From Chloroflexota bacterium (GTDB lineage Bacteria > Chloroflexota > Dehalococcoidia > Dehalococcoidales > RBG-16-60-22): 10,049 nucleotides of DNA. Of this stretch, positions 1 through 6,915 are shown in pieces. The notes below the pieces were generated by a model that did no database searches, was not told where the DNA came from, and saw only the letters and a list, made by a program, of their open reading frames with translations. A program made the translations under genes and the position numbers. Position 1 is the stretch's first letter. Every line of letters begins with the position of its first letter. Location: assembly GCA_016875955.1 (NCBI GenBank), contig VGOH01000035.1, positions 1-10,049 on the forward strand. The letters are read 5' to 3'.

Positions 1-390
1 CGCACCGCTGATACTGCCATGGAACTGATAAAGGACGCGCTGGCCATTGAAAAGGCCGGTGCCTTTGCCCTCCTGCTGGAAGCCATTCCACCGGAGGTAG
101 GTAAAATCATCACCGATATGCTCAAGATTCCGGTGCTGGGCATCGGCGCCGGCATGTACACCAATGGCCAGGCGCTCATCATCGGCGATATGCTTGGCTA
201 CTTTGAGGCGTTTACCCCGAAGTTCGTCAAGAAATACGCCAACCTGGCCCAGGTCATTGATAAAGCGCTCCGCGAGCATATCGACGATGTCAAAACCGGC
301 AAGTTCCCCGAGGAGAAGCACTGCTACCGCATGGTTGAGGGGGAAATCGATAAGCTGGAATCCATGCTGAAGAGCCTGCCGCCGCAATAA
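1..390 (+). CDS. panB: PanB-like 3-methyl-2-oxobutanoate hydroxymethyltransferase, C-terminal part (5' truncated)
   Basis: The frame is open from base 1 to a TAA at 388-390, so the gene enters from outside the window; about 129 residues are visible. PanB makes ketopantoate from 2-oxoisovalerate and methylene-tetrahydrofolate, the first step of pantothenate/CoA synthesis in the cytosol. Visible family marks are an ALAIEKAGAF segment, LLLEAIPPEV (the Glu corresponds to the catalytic Glu of the LECVP motif in E. coli PanB), the IPVLGIGAG loop followed by NGQ, DMLG, and PKFVKKYANL. Oddities: the usual His of the (V/M)HD(A/L)(F/L)G motif is Gly here (IIGDMLG), the C-terminal EEHSF motif is altered to EEKHCYRM, and there is a tail of about 25 residues beyond the usual end. 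The family call is firm, but a paralogue with another substrate is possible. The gene is convergent with the methyl-transfer operon and ends at its own terminator. Confidence 0.85.
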   Translation, partial: RTADTAMELIKDALAIEKAGAFALLLEAIPPEVGKIITDMLKIPVLGIGAGMYTNGQALIIGDMLGYFEAFTPKFVKKYANLAQVIDKALREHIDDVKTGKFPEEKHCYRMVEGEIDKLESMLKSLPPQ

Positions 391-430
391 GAAGCATACT
401 GACAGGGCAATGGGTTACAGAAAGTAAGGG

Positions 431-463
431 GCAGCGTGGCTTTATACGCCACGCTGCTTTTTT
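431..463 (+). terminator. Rho-independent terminator after panB-like gene
   Basis: A perfect 10-bp stem (GCAGCGTGGC at 431-440 pairs with GCCACGCTGC at 448-457) closes a 7-nt loop and is followed by six T at 458-463. It lies 40 nt after the panB-like stop codon, so it terminates that + strand gene. On the minus strand the same hairpin sits directly after the stop of the RACE gene but lacks a U tract, so it would be a weaker terminator or an mRNA 3'-end stabiliser there. The last two T of the tract are part of the RACE stop codon (462-464). Confidence 0.9.
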
Positions 464-2288
464 AATTGCCGAATGACAGGCAGCGCAGAAAGGTGGCTTC
501 AAAGTCCGGCCGACCGGACAGCTCAATATGGTGTGCCTCCGCAGCAATCTTCTCTGCCTGACGCCTTTCCTCCAGATTGAGCAGGGCCTTCAATGCCCCG
601 TCCATGGCCCCGTTGCCAATGAAATGTATTTTCTCCAGAGGGAAAGGCGGAATAAGCCCCAGGGTAACCGCCCTTTCGCGGTTGATATAGTTGCCGAACA
701 CGCCGGCGAGGAGGACCTCCTGAATATCGCCGCTGGTGACGCCGGCCTCTTTCATGAGCAGCTCAACACCGGCGCGAATCGCCCCTTTGGCGAGCTGCAG
801 TTCACGCACGTCCTGCTGCGTCAGCACGACCTCCCTTTTTTCATCGCTGAAAATGACAAATTCCCGCGCCTGCTTTCGGGCTCTCACCCTAGATGCCAGC
901 TTGCCGGCCCGCCTTGAGCTTATCTCCGCGGGCAGCAGAATGCGTCCTTTCTGGTCAAGAATCCCTGTCCAATAAAGCTCGGCCACCAAGTCAATAAGGC
1001 CGGAGCCGCAGATACCTTTGGGGGCGACGCCGCCAATGACCGAGTAGTTCAACTCCGGGGCGGCCTGAAAAGAGCTGATGGCACCTCTCACGGCGCGCAT
1101 ACCGTACTTTATCCGGCCTCCCTCAAATGCCGGTCCGGCTGCGGTGGATGCAGTCAGGACACCTTTCCTGGTCGCCAGCATCACCTCGCCGTTGGTGCCG
1201 ATATCAATGGCCAGCTTCGGGGTGCGGGTCCGGTGCAGCTTCGCCGCCAGTATCACGGCCACGGTATCGGCACCGACAAAGCTGGCAATAGACGGCAGGA
1301 CATGCACCTTCCCCCTGGGGTGAATCTGCAAATCAAGCTCCCTTGCCGGCAGGTCAAGAGACTGGTTCAGCCCCCCGATGTAGGGGGCCAGCGCAATATT
1401 TCTGGCCTCCAGCCCCAGCAGGGTATGGAGCATGGTGGTATTGCCCACCACCGTGGCCTCAAAGATGCGGTCTTTTTCCCGCCGGGCGCTCCGGCAGAGA
1501 CGCACCAGCAACTGATTAAGCCCCCTGACCAGTTCCCTCTGCAGTTTTGTACGATTACCCGGTGCTTCCTGTGCATACATAATCCGTGAGACCACGTCGG
1601 CGCCAAAGGCAATCTGGGGGTTCAGCTCGGCATCAATGGCAATTACCCGGCCAGTACCCAGGTCCACCAGGCCGGCGGCCAGTGTGGTGGTGCCGATGTC
1701 TATGGCCACGCCCAGCCTGTCCCCGGTGCTGCCGGGCGGGTCTAGCGCCACCACCTCGCTGCCCACCGCCACCGCCTCACCGCTGAAATGCCACTCCCTG
1801 AGCCGGGCGGAGAGCTCACGCAGCAATGACAGTTCCGTGCTTACCGGTCCTTCTATCTGCTTTTCCAGATATGCCGCCAGGCGATTCCAGTCCGCCCGCT
1901 GGTCGCTCAGCGAAGGCCGGCTCAACTTGAAAGAAATGCCGCGGACATTGGGCTGCAGGGCGATTTCCTCGCCGAGCAACCCGAAACTTGCCTTGGCCCG
2001 CGAAATCTCTACCTCGGGTAGCCGGACCTCGCCCGCCGCCTCTATCTTTACCTGGCAGGCAAGGTGCCAGCCGCCGTCAAGCTCCTCCCGGGACAGCTTC
2101 TCCAGCTCAAGCTCAGTGTGCTTCTGGCTGACCCCGGAGAGCTGCACCTTGCATTTGAGACAGGTGCCCTGCCCCCCGCAGGGTGAATCGAGGGGGATGC
2201 CGGTCTCAATGAGCGCGCTGCGCAGGTTATCGCCTGCCTTAAGCTTCAACTCTCTATCGGGGGGAATTATGCGGACGTTAACCTTCAT
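462..2288 (-). CDS. RACE-type corrinoid activation protein ([2Fe-2S] ferredoxin plus ASKHA ATPase, COG3894)
   Basis: This 608-residue protein is a reductive activator of corrinoid-dependent methyltransferases: it uses ATP and a low-potential electron to return Co(II) corrinoid to active Co(I). The N-terminal domain holds a plant-type [2Fe-2S] site, C37-x5-C43-x2-C46-x31-C78. A linker and middle domain (about 85-190) precede an ASKHA-fold domain with DIGTTT (197-202), VGNTTM (281-286), AIDIGTNGE (360-368), AAGPAFEGG (383-391), ICGSGLID (426-433), LLAGVFGNYI (526-535) and GNGAMDGA (558-565), the usual RACE signature and length. It is the last gene of the operon. Its ATG follows the TAG of the methyltransferase gene with no gap (TAGATG), with only a weak AGGGG upstream, so translational coupling is likely. 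The family call is very secure; which corrinoid protein it serves is not visible. Confidence 0.95.
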   Translation of the reverse strand: MKVNVRIIPPDRELKLKAGDNLRSALIETGIPLDSPCGGQGTCLKCKVQLSGVSQKHTELELEKLSREELDGGWHLACQVKIEAAGEVRLPEVEISRAKASFGLLGEEIALQPNVRGISFKLSRPSLSDQRADWNRLAAYLEKQIEGPVSTELSLLRELSARLREWHFSGEAVAVGSEVVALDPPGSTGDRLGVAIDIGTTTLAAGLVDLGTGRVIAIDAELNPQIAFGADVVSRIMYAQEAPGNRTKLQRELVRGLNQLLVRLCRSARREKDRIFEATVVGNTTMLHTLLGLEARNIALAPYIGGLNQSLDLPARELDLQIHPRGKVHVLPSIASFVGADTVAVILAAKLHRTRTPKLAIDIGTNGEVMLATRKGVLTASTAAGPAFEGGRIKYGMRAVRGAISSFQAAPELNYSVIGGVAPKGICGSGLIDLVAELYWTGILDQKGRILLPAEISSRRAGKLASRVRARKQAREFVIFSDEKREVVLTQQDVRELQLAKGAIRAGVELLMKEAGVTSGDIQEVLLAGVFGNYINRERAVTLGLIPPFPLEKIHFIGNGAMDGALKALLNLEERRQAEKIAAEAHHIELSGRPDFEATFLRCLSFGN

Positions 2289-3083
2289 CTATGCCAGTTT
2301 CCCCTGCCGATAGGCAGTGATGTACCCGGCACAGAACCTGTCCCGGTCCAGAATCGCTTCCGCCGCCACCAGGCCGGCCATAAGCTCGCGGTCGGTGGGG
2401 TCGATAATCGCCGAGTCAAGACCATGGGCCATGGCCGCCACCAGAAAAGTACGATTCACCAGCTTCCGCACCGGCAGCCCGTAAGATACATTGGTCAGCC
2501 CGCAGATGGTGTGCACCTCTGGCAGCTTCATGGTGATTTCCCTGATGGCGCCGAGCGCGGCGACCGCCGACTTCGTATCCGTGGCGATGGGATAGATAAG
2601 CGGGTCGATGAAGATATCGCCCGCGGCCACGCCTTCTTTGGTTAAAATATCAGCCATCTGCCGGGCGATGTCAAACTTTTCGGCAACGGTGTTGGCCATG
2701 CCTTTATCGCTCTGGCACAGCACCACTATCCTGGTCTGGTACTGCTTTACCAGCGGCAGCATACCTTCCAGGCGCTGCTTCTCCATGGTGATGGAATTTA
2801 CCAGGCAGGGCTTCTTCACCTTCTTCAGCGCCGCGCCTATCGCCGCCGGGTCCGGGCTGTCCAGGCAGAGCGGTAAATCGGTGGCACCCTGCACCACGTC
2901 CACCAGCCAGCACAGGTACTCCGCCTCCTGCCCGACAAAGCTGCCGGCGTTGACATCAATATACTGGGCGCCGGCCCCTGCCTGCGCTTTGGCCTCGTTC
3001 CGGATGAAATCAGCGTCTTTGGCTTTTATCGCCTCGCTGATTGACTTGCGCGACGAGTTGATTCTTTCGGCAACAATTAGCAT
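2289..3083 (-). CDS. Methyltetrahydrofolate:corrinoid methyltransferase, AcsE/MtgA-like (pterin-binding TIM barrel)
   Basis: This 264-residue cytosolic enzyme moves a methyl group between tetrahydrofolate N5 and the cobalt of a corrinoid protein. It starts MLIVAERINSSRKS, as AcsE starts MLIIGERING, and aligns almost without gaps with my recollection of the Moorella thermoacetica enzyme. The pterin-site residues fall at the same or adjacent positions: D75 (CLDS), N96 (VNS), D160 (IDPLIYP) and N198 (LTNVS). An open frame extends upstream to 3149, but that start would overlap the aminotransferase gene. The chosen ATG at 3083 has GGAGG at 3091-3095, 7 nt away, and lies 16 nt after the aminotransferase stop. 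Neighbours (activator directly downstream, no CODH/ACS genes) point to substrate demethylation with methyl-H4folate as product rather than to the acetyl-CoA synthase core, as in MtgA or the MT2 of O-demethylases. Direction and partner are inferred. Confidence 0.93.
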   Translation of the reverse strand: MLIVAERINSSRKSISEAIKAKDADFIRNEAKAQAGAGAQYIDVNAGSFVGQEAEYLCWLVDVVQGATDLPLCLDSPDPAAIGAALKKVKKPCLVNSITMEKQRLEGMLPLVKQYQTRIVVLCQSDKGMANTVAEKFDIARQMADILTKEGVAAGDIFIDPLIYPIATDTKSAVAALGAIREITMKLPEVHTICGLTNVSYGLPVRKLVNRTFLVAAMAHGLDSAIIDPTDRELMAGLVAAEAILDRDRFCAGYITAYRQGKLA

Positions 3084-3090
3084 AAAAATA

Positions 3091-3095
3091 CCTCC
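3091..3095 (-). promoter_or_regulatory. Ribosome binding site deciding the methyltransferase start
   Basis: GGAGG on the minus strand, 7 nt before the ATG at 3083. It supports the 264-residue start over the longer frame that opens at 3149 inside the aminotransferase gene. Confidence 0.85.
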
Positions 3096-3099
3096 ATTC

Positions 3100-4467
3100 T
3101 TACAGAAATTCCTTTTCAAAATCGGTGATGGCGGCATCAAGCAGGTCAAAGGCTTCGTCTATCACCGGCTCGGTGATGATGAAGGGGGGCGAGACCAGAA
3201 AAGCATCCCCGCTCACGCCATCTTTAATGCCGACGGTGGGGTAGCCCATGACTCCGTGCTCCATGGCAATACGCTGGAGGCGGTTGGCCGCCCCCCGCTT
3301 CAAATCAAAGGGCTGGCTTTTCGCTTTGTCCTGTACCAGCTCGATGCCCATGAGCAGGCCCTTGCCCCTGATATCCCCCACCACCGGATGGTGGGACAGC
3401 TTGGCCCGGGCTTTCTGGAAAAAGTACTCGCCCATTTTGGCGCAGCGCTCCACCAGCCCCTCTTTTTCCAGGACATCTATGACCGCCAGGCAGGTGGCCG
3501 CCGAGACGGGATTGCCCTCCATGGTGAAGCCGTGCATGAAGCCAGCGCTTTTTTCTTTGAACACCTTGCCGATTTTCTGGTCGATGATGACCACCGCCAT
3601 CGGCGTATAGCCTCCGGTCATGCCTTTGGCCGAGGTAAGGATATCGGGGCTGACGCCCCAGTGTTCAATGCCAAACCATTTGCCCGTACGGCCGAAACCG
3701 CAGATGACCTCATCGTCAATCAGCAGTACATCGTATTTATCGCATATCTCCCGAACCATGGGGTAGTACTCGGGGACGGGCACCATGCAGGCGGTGCCGG
3801 CGCCGCCCACCGGCTCAATGAAAAAGGCGGCCACATACTGAGGCCCGACCTGATTGATAAGCTCCTCCAGGGCTCGGGCGCATTTGATATCACAGCCCGG
3901 ATAGGTGAGCTCATAGGCGCAGTGGTAGCATAATGGCGCCGGTATCTTGGGCCAGTGGTGCAGGAGCTGGGCGAACTTCTGCCGCCTGATAGTATGCCCG
4001 GAGACAGATAGCGCCCCCAGCGTCATCCCGTGATAGCTCTGCCACCGGGACAGCACCATGTACTTCTCCGGCTTGCCCCTCTCCACATGATACTGATGGG
4101 CAATCTTTATCGCCGTCTCGTTGGCCTCGGAACCGCTGTTGCAGAACTGGCACATGGTCAGGTTGGCTGGCGAAACTTTAATGATGCGTTCCGCCAGCTC
4201 CAAGAGGGGCTCATTGAGCCAGAAGGCACGAAAGAAAAAGGAGACTTTATCTATCTGCCTCTTGGTCGCTTCATTAACCTTCTGGCTGGCATGGCCCAGA
4301 GAGACGACGTGAGGGCCCCCGCTGAAGTCAATGTATTTATTGCCGTTCTGGTCATACAGGTACACGCCGTCGCCGCGCTCACAGATAACCTCCGGTGCGC
4401 CGGTCCCGTGCAGAGTCCCGAAGAGATAGCTTAATCGCTTCTGCGCTGTTTCCAATCGTCCTGCCAT
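3100..4467 (-). CDS. Class III (omega-type) PLP-dependent aminotransferase
   Basis: This 455-residue fold-type I aminotransferase transfers an amino group between an amine or omega-amino acid and a 2-oxo acid. Visible marks: GSEANETA (112-119, PLP phosphate), SYHGMT (144-149), EPV (218-220), LIDDEVICGFGRTG with D252 as the expected PLP ring-nitrogen ligand, and SAKGMTGGYTPM with K281 as the Schiff-base lysine. Length is typical of the omega-aminotransferase/taurine-pyruvate aminotransferase group. A Cys cluster C180-x2-C183-x8-C192-x3-C196 sits mid-protein, a feature of one branch of class III enzymes. GGGGGA precedes the ATG at 4467 at good spacing. The gene begins 25 nt after the alcohol dehydrogenase stop and ends 16 nt before the methyltransferase start, so it is co-transcribed with methyl-transfer genes. 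This suggests that the product or precursor of demethylation is an amine. Substrate specificity cannot be read from the sequence. Confidence 0.92.
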   Translation of the reverse strand: MAGRLETAQKRLSYLFGTLHGTGAPEVICERGDGVYLYDQNGNKYIDFSGGPHVVSLGHASQKVNEATKRQIDKVSFFFRAFWLNEPLLELAERIIKVSPANLTMCQFCNSGSEANETAIKIAHQYHVERGKPEKYMVLSRWQSYHGMTLGALSVSGHTIRRQKFAQLLHHWPKIPAPLCYHCAYELTYPGCDIKCARALEELINQVGPQYVAAFFIEPVGGAGTACMVPVPEYYPMVREICDKYDVLLIDDEVICGFGRTGKWFGIEHWGVSPDILTSAKGMTGGYTPMAVVIIDQKIGKVFKEKSAGFMHGFTMEGNPVSAATCLAVIDVLEKEGLVERCAKMGEYFFQKARAKLSHHPVVGDIRGKGLLMGIELVQDKAKSQPFDLKRGAANRLQRIAMEHGVMGYPTVGIKDGVSGDAFLVSPPFIITEPVIDEAFDLLDAAITDFEKEFL

Positions 4468-4492
4468 ATTCTTCCCCCTGTGCTTTGAGTGA

Positions 4493-5662
4493 TTACGCTG
4501 CGTAGGCCGCTTTGTAAAGCTCTATTATCTGTTCCCTGGTCGCCGGGCGCGGGTTATTTCCCGGGCTGCCGCTAGCGATAGCGTCGTCGCTCATCTTCGG
4601 GGCCAGCTTTTCCAGTTTGGCTTTGTCCACGCCAAGCTCCCGCAGAGACGGTATCCTGATGTCTTTGATGAGTTTCTTGACCGCGGCGGCACCCTGCTTG
4701 GCCGCTGACATCTCGGACAGAGCCTTCGTCTGGACTCCCATTGCCTGCGCGATGCGCGCGTACCGGGTCGGGTTTCCTTCCAGACTGAACTCCATCACCG
4801 TGCCCAGCAGGGCGGCATTTGACGCGCCGTGACGAACGTGGAAATAGGCGCCGATGGGCCGCGCCATGCCGTGCACCAGCGCCACCGAAGAATTGCTGAA
4901 CGCCATCCCCGCCATGAGCGAGCCCATCATGGTCTTCTCCCTGGCCTCCAGGTCTTTCCCGTCTGACCACGCCTGCTTCAGGTTGCCGGCGATAAACTCA
5001 ATGGCGGCCAGAGCGAGAATGTCGCTCATCATCTGGACCTTGACCGAGACATAGGCCTCAATGGCATGGGTCAGCGCATCAATGCCGGTGGCAGCGGTTA
5101 TGTCCTGCGGCAGGGATATGGTGAGCTGCGGGTCAACAATGGCAACCTGAGGAGTCAGGAAGGGACTGCCGATGAGCATTTTGACGTCCCGCTTGGTATC
5201 GGTAATGATGGAAAACGGCGTGACCTCGCTGCCGGTGCCGGCCGTCGTGGGCACGGCAATGACCGGCCTGCCTTCTTCCGGAATCTTGCCCTGCCCCATG
5301 TAGTCCTCTATTGAGCCCCGGTTGGTGGCCATGACCGATATGGCCTTGGCGGTGTCCATCGGGCTGCCCCCACCGATGGCCAGAAGGCAATCGCATTTGT
5401 TTTCCCGGAATGCCTTTAGCCCCTCCTGAACATATTCAGCGACCGGTTCCGAATTAACACCATCGTAGATGGCGTAGGCCAGGCCGCTCTTCTTCAGCGA
5501 GGCCGTGACGCCATCCGGGATGCCCAGCTTTATAAGATTCTGGTCAGTCACAATCAGGGCCTTTTTTAAATTCAGCTTTTTTAACTCCTCGCCAGCCTGC
5601 CCTGACGACCCGGAGCCGGTGATAACAACCCTAGCGGTGCGGAACATCTTTACTGGCAGCAT
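4493..5662 (-). CDS. Iron-dependent (group III) alcohol dehydrogenase
   Basis: This 389-residue NAD(P)-dependent dehydrogenase interconverts an alcohol and an aldehyde in the cytosol. The N-terminal Rossmann-like part carries GGGSPMD (97-103, nucleotide binding) and PTTAGTGSEVTPF (138-150). The all-helical C-terminal part carries the metal ligands D195 and H199 (GIDALTHAIEAY), H264 (LVHGMARP) and H278 (HVRHGASNA). The set is complete and the length standard. AGGAGG sits 6 nt before the ATG at 5662; a second Met at codon 6 has no comparable site. It is the first gene of the minus-strand operon. The pairing with a class III aminotransferase resembles amine-to-aldehyde-to-alcohol modules such as taurine aminotransferase plus sulfoacetaldehyde reductase, but the family also includes ethanol, 1,3-propanediol and lactaldehyde enzymes, so the substrate is open. 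Confidence 0.94.
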   Translation of the reverse strand: MLPVKMFRTARVVITGSGSSGQAGEELKKLNLKKALIVTDQNLIKLGIPDGVTASLKKSGLAYAIYDGVNSEPVAEYVQEGLKAFRENKCDCLLAIGGGSPMDTAKAISVMATNRGSIEDYMGQGKIPEEGRPVIAVPTTAGTGSEVTPFSIITDTKRDVKMLIGSPFLTPQVAIVDPQLTISLPQDITAATGIDALTHAIEAYVSVKVQMMSDILALAAIEFIAGNLKQAWSDGKDLEAREKTMMGSLMAGMAFSNSSVALVHGMARPIGAYFHVRHGASNAALLGTVMEFSLEGNPTRYARIAQAMGVQTKALSEMSAAKQGAAAVKKLIKDIRIPSLRELGVDKAKLEKLAPKMSDDAIASGSPGNNPRPATREQIIELYKAAYAA

Positions 5663-5743
5663 ACCGAACCTCCTGAATTAATCCCTATACTAAAGATAAA
5701 GGCTGCTTATTCCGGCGGAAAAGACGTCTGACGGCATAAGTCT

Positions 5744-5749
5744 ATTATA
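5744..5749 (-). promoter_or_regulatory. Candidate -10 element for the minus-strand operon
   Basis: The minus strand reads TATAAT here, 81 nt before the alcohol dehydrogenase start, in an AT-rich patch. A TTGACG lies upstream at 5762-5767, but the spacing is only 12 bp, too short for a standard sigma70 pair, so the -35 is uncertain. It is the only good -10 in the gap in this orientation. Confidence 0.4.
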
Positions 5750-5798
5750 TTCAACTTTTTGCGTCAATCCGCATGAAGCAGAGGTCAGTTTTAATTAT

Positions 5799-5827
5799 TT
5801 GACAACAGCCGTATTCATGGCTACGAT
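5799..5827 (+). promoter_or_regulatory. Candidate sigma70-type promoter for the hydrolase/PAC2 unit
   Basis: Consensus -35 TTGACA (5799-5804) is followed after exactly 17 bp by TACGAT (5822-5827, 4 of 6 matches to TATAAT). Transcription would start near 5834, giving a leader of roughly 55 nt before the ATG at 5890. The spacer contains a short inverted repeat, AGCC-N8-GGCT (5807-5822), that could be an operator but is weak. Confidence 0.5.
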
Positions 5828-5857
5828 TAGGCCTATGTGATGCATCTATGCCCTGAA

Positions 5858-5866
5858 TGTTATAAT
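5858..5866 (+). promoter_or_regulatory. Candidate extended -10 element (TGtTATAAT)
   Basis: A perfect extended -10, TG-N-TATAAT, with no recognisable -35. Transcription would start around 5873, right at the AAGGAGG ribosome site, leaving a leader of only about 17 nt. It may be an alternative to the TTGACA promoter upstream, or a chance match in AT-rich sequence. Confidence 0.4.
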
Positions 5867-5889
5867 TTAGATAAGGAGGCACAGCTAAT

Positions 5890-6888
5890 ATGGCCAGGGA
5901 AACTTACGAACTGTCACTGACACCGAAATACCTGAAAAGAATTGAGGAGATTATCACTGCGGGCGGGCGGAGCTCGCTCTACGGACCGGAAGACGCGATT
6001 AAGGCCATGAAGCAGCCCAACTTTGACAATGAACGCATGTGGGGCCTGCTGCGCGGCTCTTACGATATTCACCAGCACACCGGCCCTTCCTCCACCACCC
6101 AGCGCCTTTACAGCCAGATTGAGTTCGCCCGCCAGGCCTGCGAGGTGGGGCAGGCGGGCATCGTCTGCAAGGACCACACCCTGCCCACCGCGCCTTCCGT
6201 ACAGCTCACCCAGATGGTAGTTGATGAGTGGGCTGCTAAAAACAACAAGAAAAGGGTCGAGGTCTTTGGCGGCGTGGTGCTCAACTACGCCGTCGGCGGG
6301 CTGAACCCCGATGCGGTCGTGGCCAGCTATCGGGTGGGGGGCAAATACATCTGGCTGCCCAACATGGACGCCGCCCATCACCGCAGTGTGACCCGCCACC
6401 CCAAGGGCGGCGGCATCTCCGTCATCGATGATAAAGGAAAAGTGGTGCCGGCGATGAAGGAAATCCTGAAGCTGATGGCGGAGACGGACATGGTGCTCGG
6501 GCTGTGCCACCAGAGCACGGCGGAACGCTTCGCCGTGGTCAGAGAAGCGGTCAAGATGGGCGTGGAGCGCATCGAGGTCAACCACGTCAACTACCCGCTG
6601 ACGATGGTGACGCCGGCGCAGGCCAAAGAGCTGGCCGATATGGGCGCCTACATAGGCATTTACGCCATGCACCTGTCGCCGCCAGCCTTCGTCTGGGATG
6701 AGGCGATGGCCTTCTATAAAGCGGTCGGCCCGGAGAGAATTGTTCTCGGCTCCGATACCGGCCATATTGAGACCGGCGTCCCCTGGGAGCAGATGAGGAA
6801 GCTGATACTTGGCTTCCTTTTCCGCGGTGTGCCCGATGAACAAGTCAGAATGATGTGTCAGACCAACGCGCACAATCTGCTGCATTGA
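5890..6888 (+). CDS. DUF6282-type amidohydrolase-like metal-dependent protein
   Basis: This 332-residue protein looks like a TIM-barrel metallohydrolase of the amidohydrolase superfamily and is closest to proteins annotated as DUF6282. Putative metal ligands appear in the right order: D59-I-H61-Q-H63 after strand 1, K94-D95-H96 (the lysine could be carbamylated), H207 (GLCHQS), H232 (EVNHVNYP) and D289 (LGSDTGH). The last two sit where strand 6 and strand 8 ligands are expected. There is no signal peptide or membrane segment, so it is cytosolic. AAGGAGG at 5873-5879 lies 10 nt before the ATG. The PAC2 gene follows after 27 nt, so the two are likely co-transcribed. The natural substrate of DUF6282 proteins is unknown to me. 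The divergent position next to the dehydrogenase/aminotransferase operon makes hydrolysis of an amide, lactone or cyclic precursor of the same pathway plausible, but this is inference. Confidence 0.8.
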   Translation: MARETYELSLTPKYLKRIEEIITAGGRSSLYGPEDAIKAMKQPNFDNERMWGLLRGSYDIHQHTGPSSTTQRLYSQIEFARQACEVGQAGIVCKDHTLPTAPSVQLTQMVVDEWAAKNNKKRVEVFGGVVLNYAVGGLNPDAVVASYRVGGKYIWLPNMDAAHHRSVTRHPKGGGISVIDDKGKVVPAMKEILKLMAETDMVLGLCHQSTAERFAVVREAVKMGVERIEVNHVNYPLTMVTPAQAKELADMGAYIGIYAMHLSPPAFVWDEAMAFYKAVGPERIVLGSDTGHIETGVPWEQMRKLILGFLFRGVPDEQVRMMCQTNAHNLLH

Positions 6889-6915
6889 TATCGCTAAAAG
6901 TGGAGGTGAGGCACG

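Noticed and set aside
3084..3149. Longer N-terminus for the methyl-H4folate methyltransferase
   Set aside because: It would overlap the aminotransferase gene by 50 bp and add residues not present in AcsE. GGAGG before the ATG at 3083 and the residue numbering both fit the shorter form.
2608..3933. Long + strand open frame (441 codons) antisense to the methyltransferase and aminotransferase genes
   Set aside because: It covers two genes with clear family motifs and catalytic residues on the opposite strand; its own translation shows no recognisable domain. It is a shadow of GC-rich coding sequence.
5744..5767. TTGACG/TATAAT as a complete minus-strand promoter
   Set aside because: The spacer is only 12 bp, outside the 15-19 bp range, so only the -10 was kept as a candidate.
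5663..5889. Cobalamin riboswitch ahead of the methyl-transfer operon
   Set aside because: No B12-box-like GCCACTG segment or long structured leader is visible, and the gap of 227 bp is shared with a divergent gene.
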